This document shows, piece after piece, positions 12,774-18,364 of a stretch of DNA of 25,363 nucleotides; the first letter of the stretch is position 1; each line of letters starts with the position of its first letter. The translations under genes were made by a program, and so were the position numbers. Below the pieces are notes generated by a model, which saw only the letters and a program-made list of their open reading frames with translations, ran no database searches and was not told where the DNA came from. Source of the stretch: a virus; the IMG/VR virus record IMGVR_UViG_3300042146_000015, positions 1 through 25,363 of that record; one strand, 5' to 3'.

Positions 12774-13469
12774 ATGACTAGCCCAATCAAAGTTATCGAC
12801 CCAGCTGTTAAACTGAACCTCGCTATCGAATCCCTGCTGAAGCCGCAACTGAAAGCGAAAGAACTCGCTGAACAGTTCGGTATGAGCGAGACGACTGCTA
12901 AGCGTGCGATGAAAGACTTTCACGACGAAGCGTGCAAGATCATCGACCAGCGCGTAGCTGACGAAGAGGCCGCCCTGCAAGCTGCTGAAGACGCGAAGAA
13001 AGCTGCAAAGACTTCGTCGTCGAAGAAGGGCGGTAAAAAAACTGAAGCTGATGCTCCAAAGGTCGAAGATGCACCGAAGACTGATGCACCGAAGACTGAT
13101 GCACCACCAGCAGCGCCGGCGGCCCCAGCAACACCAAAAGCACGCGCTCCAGGTACTGACATCGCTCGTGGTGAAAAGGGCTTCAAGCCGCGCAACGGTC
13201 GCTGGACTGTGCTGAACGCACTGTTCGCTGAAAAGGGGTTCGATGATGCAGCGGCCCTGTACATCGAAGCGAACAAGCGTGGTGTAGCTGCTGGTCTGAA
13301 AGAGCTGAATCGCGGTAGCTTCTACTCGATGTTGAGTATGGCGAAAAAGAAAAGCTTGACGGCTGCGACAACGGCTGCTAGTGTTAAAGATGTAAGCAAA
13401 GATGACAACAAAGCAGCAGACACAAGCACTAGCAATGACGCAGGTGCTGCTGACACAGACAAGAGTTAA
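12774..13469 (+). CDS. HTH protein with RNGRW C-terminal domain, copy 1
   Basis: A 231-aa protein of three parts. Residues 18-45 (KPQLKAKELAEQFGMSETTAKRAM) look like a helix-turn-helix. Residues 50-125 are a low-complexity Ala/Lys/Pro linker with a tandem 15-bp DNA repeat (KTDAP units). Residues about 138-200 form a domain shared with the next gene: GFKPRNGRWTVLNALFAEKG, then EANKRG and FYSMLSMAKKK. The tail is Ser/Asp-rich. I do not recognise the RNGRW domain; its basic, aromatic character suits nucleic-acid binding. Two tandem promoters and GAAGAGAG (12757-12764) imply strong expression. A DNA-binding regulator or nucleoid-associated protein is the likeliest role, by inference only. Confidence 0.72.
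   Translation: MTSPIKVIDPAVKLNLAIESLLKPQLKAKELAEQFGMSETTAKRAMKDFHDEACKIIDQRVADEEAALQAAEDAKKAAKTSSSKKGGKKTEADAPKVEDAPKTDAPKTDAPPAAPAAPATPKARAPGTDIARGEKGFKPRNGRWTVLNALFAEKGFDDAAALYIEANKRGVAAGLKELNRGSFYSMLSMAKKKSLTAATTAASVKDVSKDDNKAADTSTSNDAGAADTDKS
13068..13106 (+). repeat. 15-bp tandem repeat in coding linker
   Basis: GATGCACCGAAGACT occurs twice in tandem (13068-13082, 13083-13097), followed by a partial third copy. It encodes the DAPKT units of the linker of the HTH protein and suggests slippage-prone expansion of the linker. Confidence 0.8.
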
Positions 13470-13576
13470 CAGTTAGCTGTAATCGATTCAAACGCATTGT
13501 TTTCGTAGTATTGCGTCGTTTCTGTTAGTGAGTCTGTTGTGTTCTGAAACCATTCTTGAATACTTGGAGTACTACC

Positions 13577-14041
13577 ATGAAAACTATCGACACTACCAAA
13601 GCTCGCATTGAAGTCGCTAAAATCGCAATCGAATCAATCAAGATGCTTGCGCATCTCGAAGGTACTGATCTCGCTAGCTTGCTCGCTGAGTTGAACGCTG
13701 AAGACTCGCAACTGAATGCCGCAACACCAGCTGTGCAACCAGCTAAGGGCTCCAGGGGCAAGAAAGCGTCAGGTACCGTTATCGCGACTATTCCGGCTCC
13801 AACCCCAGCACCATCAATAGCAAACGATGGTGTCGATGAGCGTGGTTATCACCCTCGCAACGGTCGTTGGGAAATGCTGAACAAGATGTTCGCAGAAGTT
13901 GGCTTCAATAAGAGTACTGGTGAACTTTTCGACGAGGCGAATAAAAGGGGTGCAGCACTTGGTCTCGAACCTTTGCGCAAGACCACGTTCTACTCAATGC
14001 TCAGCGTTGCCAAGAAGGCTGCTGGTTACGTCAAGAAGTAA
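13577..14041 (+). CDS. RNGRW-domain protein, copy 2
   Basis: A 154-aa paralogue of the C-terminal domain of the preceding protein. Residues about 95-150 read GYHPRNGRWEMLNKMFAEVG, EANKRGAALGLEPLRKTTFY and SMLSVAKKA. The N-terminal 50 residues are helical (TTKARIEVAKIAIESIKMLAHLEG) and are not a convincing helix-turn-helix, unlike copy 1. A short Pro/Ala linker joins the two. The start is ATG 13577 with TTGGAG at 13564-13569; an upstream TTG at 13556 would place the ribosome site inside the gene. A strong hairpin follows. The 107 nt upstream contain no promoter I can defend, so it may be read from the copy 1 promoters. Confidence 0.7.
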   Translation: MKTIDTTKARIEVAKIAIESIKMLAHLEGTDLASLLAELNAEDSQLNAATPAVQPAKGSRGKKASGTVIATIPAPTPAPSIANDGVDERGYHPRNGRWEMLNKMFAEVGFNKSTGELFDEANKRGAALGLEPLRKTTFYSMLSVAKKAAGYVKK

Positions 14042-14067
14042 CACCGCGCAACGATACACCGTAACAC

Positions 14068-14112
14068 CAGGAAGGCGAAACTCTAGACAAAAGAGTTTCG
14101 CCTTCCTGCTTT
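14068..14112 (+). terminator. Strong 17-bp hairpin terminator
   Basis: CAGGAAGGCGAAACTCT (14068-14084) pairs perfectly with 14092-14108 across a 7-nt loop, then CTTTCCTCT. It separates the RNGRW genes from the folE operon. The tail is only moderately T-rich. Confidence 0.78.
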
Positions 14113-14116
14113 CCTC

Positions 14117-14140
14117 TGTTATAATATCCTATCCTAAATA
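14117..14140 (+). promoter_or_regulatory. Extended -10 promoter plus TAAATA motif
   Basis: TGTTATAAT: a perfect TATAAT at 14120-14125 with a TGN extension at 14117-14119. The -35 region (TTTCGC or TTCGCC in the terminator arm) is poor. CCTAAATA at 14133-14140 is a late-promoter-like motif, so the folE-dpdA operon might have both an early and a late start. Confidence 0.55.
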
Positions 14141-14185
14141 GGTTCACATGAAATTTATTCTCAACACCATCAAAAAGGTAGATCG

Positions 14186-14860
14186 ATGTCATTCCAACCT
14201 ACGAAAACCGATGCAGCACTCGGCAAAGCTGTCAACGATTACTTGATCCTGAAAGGTGTAGCTACACCGACTATCGCGTCTGACCTGAGCGACGACGACA
14301 AGGTTCGGATTATCGAAGATCACATGACCGAAGTACTCACCACTCTTGGTCTTGACCTGGCTGATGATTCTCTGGCTGAGACGCCTCGTCGTGTGGCTAA
14401 GATGTTTGTCAAAGAACTGTTCTGGGGCCTGAAGACCGAGAACTTCCCTAAGGCTACCACTGTCGACAACAAGATGTCCTACAACCAGATGGTTGTTGAG
14501 AAAGACGTGACCATCATGTCGAGCTGCGAACACCACCTTGTCACGATTGACGGTATCGCGCACATCGCCTACATCCCTAAGGGTAAGGTACTGGGTCTGT
14601 CGAAGCTCAACCGTATCGCTGAGTACTTCGCTCGCCGTCCACAGATCCAAGAGCGTCTGACCTTACAGATCGCACACAGTCTTCAGTTCATCCTCGACAC
14701 CGAAGACGTTGCTGTGGTGATCGATGCTGAACACTACTGCGTCAAGTCGCGCGGTGTTGAAGATCACGGTAGCCATACTGTCACTTCGTACCTCGGTGGT
14801 TCGTTCAGCAGTAATCCAGTATGCCGTCAAGAGTTCATGAGCATCGTCTACTCCAAGTGA
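14186..14860 (+). CDS. folE: GTP cyclohydrolase I
   Basis: A 224-aa GTP cyclohydrolase I, which opens GTP to dihydroneopterin triphosphate, the first step to folates and to 7-deazaguanines. The family core is complete: zinc ligands C114, H117 (SCEHH) and C185 (EHYCVKSRG); the active-site stretch IPKGKVLGLSKLNRI; RRPQIQERLTLQIA; and the C-terminal TVTSYLGGSF. The length matches bacterial FolE. The ribosome site AAAAAGG (14173-14179) precedes ATG 14186. It leads an operon in which the next gene starts 8 bases after its stop and encodes a DNA transglycosylase, so its job is base-modification precursor supply rather than folate. Confidence 0.95.
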   Translation: MSFQPTKTDAALGKAVNDYLILKGVATPTIASDLSDDDKVRIIEDHMTEVLTTLGLDLADDSLAETPRRVAKMFVKELFWGLKTENFPKATTVDNKMSYNQMVVEKDVTIMSSCEHHLVTIDGIAHIAYIPKGKVLGLSKLNRIAEYFARRPQIQERLTLQIAHSLQFILDTEDVAVVIDAEHYCVKSRGVEDHGSHTVTSYLGGSFSSNPVCRQEFMSIVYSK

Positions 14861-14868
14861 GGTTTTAA

Positions 14869-16146
14869 ATGTTTGAGTACGTTGCTTCTGGTCTGAGCCA
14901 CACGCGGATCATGCAAAAGATGGCACTTGAGTCGCCCGCACACCTTGCTATTGACGACATGATCGGCTCTATGCAAGGTAAGTACGGGCACACGTACAGT
15001 TGCCTGTTCAACGCGCACACTGAAAAGCAGTACGGCCCGCAAGTCAACGAGTTCTACAAGCAGTGGCATAAGATCCATTCTGACTCTGGTGGCCTTCAGA
15101 TCATCACCCAGGGTCTGACGATTACCGAGCAAATGAAGCTAGATGTCTATGACATCCAGTCGAAATACTCGGACATTGCGATGAGCTTCGATGAAATCCC
15201 GATTGTCCTGACAGGCAAGACGTCTGGTCGTAACGATACCGATGACCGCTTCTTTGATGCTGCGAACTTCACCGACTATGCCAAGCGTACTGGTGAGAAC
15301 ATCCGCAAGCAAATCGAATTCATCGTTGACAATGACCGCATGCGCTGCAAGCCGCTGTTGATCATTCAAGGCAACTGTGTTGACACGTACAAGCAATGGC
15401 TAGATGTCCTGCTTGAGACCATTCCTGATAACTTGCATCAGTACATCGGTGGTATCTCTCTAGGGGCGGCAGGCCTCGGTACAGGCCCGCTGGAAGACAT
15501 CGAACGCATGTTCAGCTTCACGCAACTTGAAGCACCAGACCACATCAAGAATACCTTGCACATCCTTGGAGTCGGTAGCGTCAAGCGTCTATTGCCTGCG
15601 GTGATGTTCAAGCGTTCAGGCATGTTGGATGGGGTGCATGTGTCGTATGACTCGACATCACACACGAGTGGCGTGACGATGGGTCATTACTACAGCTACG
15701 ATTTTAAAGGCAATCGGAAGTTCCCTGTGACCTTCTCTCGGTTCTCTGAACAGATCATGCGCGACATCGAAACCTACTTCGGCTTTAACCTTGACCCTAT
15801 TATCTTTATGGATTCAATCCGTTTAAGTAATAAGGCATTTGCTGACAGGCATGGTGAGCCTGATGACGCAATGAATGAACTTCGGTTGAAGATTTGTTTT
15901 GGTTTTATTTGCGCATCGATCCTTAACTTTACTCGCCATGTTGACGAAATCACAACTAACGAGTATAGTTTGACCGAGTTCGTGCAAGAGCAAGGGTTGA
16001 ACCCTATGCTGCACCTGCGCGATGTAAATGACATGGCAAGTTGGAACGACTGGAAACGGAACTTCGGTAAGAAGGTTCAAAGTCGTCGCATTAAACACCT
16101 CAGTGAAGCAAACAATCAATCTACTCTTTTCGACTTAGCAGGATAA
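14869..16146 (+). CDS. dpdA: DpdA-like DNA guanine transglycosylase (TGT superfamily)
   Basis: A 425-aa TGT-fold protein of the DpdA group, which exchanges guanine in DNA for a 7-deazaguanine. TGT landmarks are HSDSGGLQI (D72; tRNA TGT has DSGGFQ), AMSFDEIP (D108) and GVHVSYDSTSHTSG (D261, the candidate nucleophile in a DpdA-style YDS context instead of the tRNA enzyme DCVxPTR). ISLGAAGLGTGPLEDI resembles the substrate loop GGLAVGE. No PUA tRNA-binding domain is seen, supporting a DNA target. It is flanked by folE and a T-fold protein, with queE and queD 2.3-4 kb upstream. The exact DpdA subfamily cannot be set by eye. GAGG precedes the start. Confidence 0.87.
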   Translation: MFEYVASGLSHTRIMQKMALESPAHLAIDDMIGSMQGKYGHTYSCLFNAHTEKQYGPQVNEFYKQWHKIHSDSGGLQIITQGLTITEQMKLDVYDIQSKYSDIAMSFDEIPIVLTGKTSGRNDTDDRFFDAANFTDYAKRTGENIRKQIEFIVDNDRMRCKPLLIIQGNCVDTYKQWLDVLLETIPDNLHQYIGGISLGAAGLGTGPLEDIERMFSFTQLEAPDHIKNTLHILGVGSVKRLLPAVMFKRSGMLDGVHVSYDSTSHTSGVTMGHYYSYDFKGNRKFPVTFSRFSEQIMRDIETYFGFNLDPIIFMDSIRLSNKAFADRHGEPDDAMNELRLKICFGFICASILNFTRHVDEITTNEYSLTEFVQEQGLNPMLHLRDVNDMASWNDWKRNFGKKVQSRRIKHLSEANNQSTLFDLAG

Positions 16147-16150
16147 GTTA

Positions 16151-16540
16151 ATGATCACCAAGTATAACAGTGAAGTATTCGTGACCTTTCAACGTGAAGG
16201 TATCCATTGCTATCCAGCTGCTGCAACTGATCCGAAGTTGGCAACTGGTGGCTGGGATGATGTTAGCTTTCTCGCATCGCCACATCGCCATATGTTCCAC
16301 TTCAAGTTGACCCTCGAAGTGTTCCACAATGACCGTGATATCGAGTTCATCCAACTCAAACGTCAATGTCTGAAGTGGTATGACGAAGGCACTCTGAACT
16401 TCGACCACAAGTCCTGCGAGATGCTGGCCGATGAACTTGCTGAACGTGTTGCTGCACAGTGGCCAGGTCGTACCATCAAGATCGAAGTGAACGAAGATGG
16501 TGAAAACGGTTGCGTCAACTCTTACTGCGACGGTATCTAA
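16151..16540 (+). CDS. T-fold protein resembling QueD/PTPS
   Basis: A 129-aa protein whose landmarks fall in the same order as in QueD: FQREGIHCYPAA (H19) against FEAAHRL, SPHRHMFHFKLTLEV (H45, H47) against LHGHSFMVRLEI, DIEFIQLKR against IDFAELK, KSCEMLADEL against TSEVLAKWI, and EVNEDGENGC against VKETCTAGC. Three His could bind zinc as in PTPS, but the catalytic Cys between H19 and H45 is missing, so canonical QueD chemistry is doubtful. Similar proteins occur in many phages without a known function, as far as I recall. It starts 4 bases after the dpdA stop. It may bind a pterin or deazaguanine intermediate; this is inference from fold-level similarity seen by eye. Confidence 0.6.
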   Translation: MITKYNSEVFVTFQREGIHCYPAAATDPKLATGGWDDVSFLASPHRHMFHFKLTLEVFHNDRDIEFIQLKRQCLKWYDEGTLNFDHKSCEMLADELAERVAAQWPGRTIKIEVNEDGENGCVNSYCDGI

Positions 16541-16543
16541 CTC

Positions 16544-17593
16544 ATGGGCACAGTGCACCTCATCGAACTAGAACCGATTGAGAGTCGCTATACATCGATC
16601 TGGAAGCACACGCTTCCAGCATTGATCGAGACTCACGGGATGAAAGTCAACGTCATTGCAGGGGAAGCCAGGGGCTCTGACACTGCAACAGAAGGCGCGT
16701 TTCTCAACTTCACGAAGACCAACGAGTTCAAAGCATCACAAGCGATCATCTTGGCGCGTGCGTTCGATGATGGTACAGTCACTGATGGTGATGTGCTGTT
16801 GTTCACCGATGCATGGAACCCTGTGATCTTGATGGCGCGCTACATGATTGACCTGACAGGTAAAGATGTTCAGATCGCCAGCATGTGGCACGCAGGTAGC
16901 TATGACCCTCAAGACTTTCTTGGTCGCAAGATCCCGAGCAAGACTTGGTCATTCAATGCTGAGCGCGCAATGTTCTATGCTGCCGACGTGAACTTCTTTG
17001 CAACCCAGTTCCATGTTGACATGTTCTGCAATACGCTCGGTGTCGATAGACGTCATTCAACGATCCATAAGGCGGGCTTCCCGTTCGAATACATCGCAGA
17101 GATTGCGCAATGTGCAACACCTGCTGATCTTGTTAAGGAAGATATTGTTTGTTTTCCGCACCGACTAAGTGAAGAGAAGAACTATAACCTGTTTAAGCAA
17201 CTTGAAGTTATGTTACCACAATATAAGTTCATTGCCTGTCAGGAAAGTTCATTGACTAAGGATGAGTATTACAATATCCTTGCTCGTTCTAAGTTGCTGT
17301 TCTCGGCAAACAAACAGGAAACTCTCGGTATCGGTACATATGAAGGATTGGCTCTTGGAGCTATCCCTATGGTACCCGACTACTTGTCATACTCGGAGAT
17401 GTACAACGTACTGTTCAAGTATGACCCTGCGCTGATGCAAGACCCACAGGCAATGGCTGACTTGATTGTTCATTACATGGACAACTATGACAAGCTTGTG
17501 CCGCGACTCGATAAAGAGTTTGAACGCATCTCTGCGACCTTCTTCACCTCAACCTCAATGATGACCACTTTAAAGGAACTGATGCAACTATGA
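16544..17593 (+). CDS. GT-B (GT4-like) glycosyltransferase
   Basis: A 349-aa protein with the hallmarks of retaining GT4-type glycosyltransferases: a C-terminal Rossmann segment beginning IVCFPHRLSEEKNYNLF, the segment YYNILARSKLLFSANKQETLGIGTYEGLALGAIP, an EX7E motif (E259 and E267) and VPDYLSYSEMY. The N-terminal half (VHLIELEPIESRY, DGDVLLFTDAW, QIASMWHAGSYD) would bind the acceptor. It lies 3 bases after the T-fold gene and overlaps the MazG-like gene by 4 bases, inside the folE-dpdA operon. Phage enzymes of this type may glycosylate modified DNA bases (as T4 Agt does) or surface molecules; operon position favours DNA, without proof. No signal peptide is seen. Confidence 0.8.
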   Translation: MGTVHLIELEPIESRYTSIWKHTLPALIETHGMKVNVIAGEARGSDTATEGAFLNFTKTNEFKASQAIILARAFDDGTVTDGDVLLFTDAWNPVILMARYMIDLTGKDVQIASMWHAGSYDPQDFLGRKIPSKTWSFNAERAMFYAADVNFFATQFHVDMFCNTLGVDRRHSTIHKAGFPFEYIAEIAQCATPADLVKEDIVCFPHRLSEEKNYNLFKQLEVMLPQYKFIACQESSLTKDEYYNILARSKLLFSANKQETLGIGTYEGLALGAIPMVPDYLSYSEMYNVLFKYDPALMQDPQAMADLIVHYMDNYDKLVPRLDKEFERISATFFTSTSMMTTLKELMQL

Positions 17594-18273
17594 ACTTCGA
17601 TACTTTTAACCGCCAAATCCAAGACGTTATCGACTGGAACGCGGTTGCTCGCAAGATGACCCACACCTTCACTGCTGAAGACCTGAAGAACCAGACTAAC
17701 TACATCCATGAAGAGGTGATGGAAACTATCGCAGGCATCGCAACCAAAGACACGAAGGAAACTCTGGATGGCATCGCTGACATCTTCGTCACCCTTGCCT
17801 ACAAGTACTTCCTGATGCGTCAAGAGTTCAATGCCGACTTCAACGTTGAAGACCTGTTCGGTGAAGACATCAGCACGGACCCTCGCCTGCAACAAGACTA
17901 CCTGCTGTCGCTGACCAGCACCATCTCGACCAACAACCTGTTCGCAGAAGGCCTGCACGACATCGAATTCACCATGAGCCTGCTGTACCTGCTGATGTAC
18001 GTTGCTGAAGACCTGTATAAGGTTGATATGCATGTCGTCGTCGATGCGGTGATGGAAAGCAACTGGAGCAAGTTCCCAATCGCCAGCGAAGTCAAAGACA
18101 TTGACGCGATGTGTGAGTGGATTGAAGAAGTCCGCAAGCGCGAAAACGTCGGCTACTCGTTTGCTGAAGTTGCTGGTGTCCAGCGTGTAACCTTCCGTGA
18201 CAACTTCGGTGAAGGCAAGATCATGAAGCCTTCGACCTTCGTTGAGCCGAACATCGCCGCACTGCTGAAGTAA
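17590..18273 (+). CDS. MazG-like nucleotide pyrophosphohydrolase
   Basis: A 227-aa all-alpha NTP pyrophosphohydrolase-like protein. The MazG metal motif appears as EEVMET (E41, E42, E45) followed by ETLDGIADIFVTL (E57, D60, D64), the EExxE...ExxD pattern. The later segments VVVDAVMESNWSKFP and GKIMKPSTFVEPNI match the C-terminal part of phage MazG-like proteins, with an acidic insertion between (about residues 80-115). Members hydrolyse (d)NTPs to monophosphates and in phages may adjust nucleotide pools or (p)ppGpp. It overlaps the glycosyltransferase gene by 4 bases and ends the operon at a terminator. It could remove competing unmodified nucleotides, but that is speculative. Confidence 0.75.
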   Translation: MNFDTFNRQIQDVIDWNAVARKMTHTFTAEDLKNQTNYIHEEVMETIAGIATKDTKETLDGIADIFVTLAYKYFLMRQEFNADFNVEDLFGEDISTDPRLQQDYLLSLTSTISTNNLFAEGLHDIEFTMSLLYLLMYVAEDLYKVDMHVVVDAVMESNWSKFPIASEVKDIDAMCEWIEEVRKRENVGYSFAEVAGVQRVTFRDNFGEGKIMKPSTFVEPNIAALLK

Positions 18274-18283
18274 ATCGCCCCTG

Positions 18284-18322
18284 CGAGTCGCTGTAATCCC
18301 TTTACAGCGACTTCGTTCCTTT
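18284..18322 (+). terminator. Intrinsic terminator
   Basis: Perfect 11-bp stem AGTCGCTGTAA (18286-18296) with 18302-18312, a 5-nt loop, then TCGTTCCTTT. It closes the folE-dpdA-GT-MazG operon. Its right arm doubles as a possible -35. Confidence 0.8.
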
Positions 18323-18330
18323 AGTAGTAT
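18301..18330 (+). promoter_or_regulatory. Candidate promoter nested in the terminator
   Basis: TTTACA (18301-18306, in the hairpin right arm), 18-nt spacer, TAGTAT (18325-18330), 35 nt before the DNA polymerase start. It is weaker than the GTTGAC promoters. Confidence 0.5.
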
Positions 18331-18364
18331 CGTCGCCCATTTATCCAACTAAGGCTGCTAATAC

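Noticed and set aside
13021-13140. Frameshift or pseudogene signal in the Ala/Lys/Pro-rich stretch, including a run of six As in GGTAAAAAAACT
   Set aside because: The frame stays open with a shared domain after it; the repeat and A-run fit a flexible linker. Slippage is possible but not evident.
13470-13576. Promoter before the second RNGRW gene (TAGTAT near 13509)
   Set aside because: No -35 hexamer at 16-18 nt; the apparent TTCAAA is 13 nt away. Read-through from upstream is sufficient.
14869-16146. Reading the transglycosylase as a tRNA-guanine transglycosylase (Tgt) for queuosine
   Set aside because: The active-site context is YDSTSHT rather than DCVxPTR, the Tgt zinc CxCxxC site is not seen, and the operon is phage-borne with QueE and QueD, all favouring DpdA.
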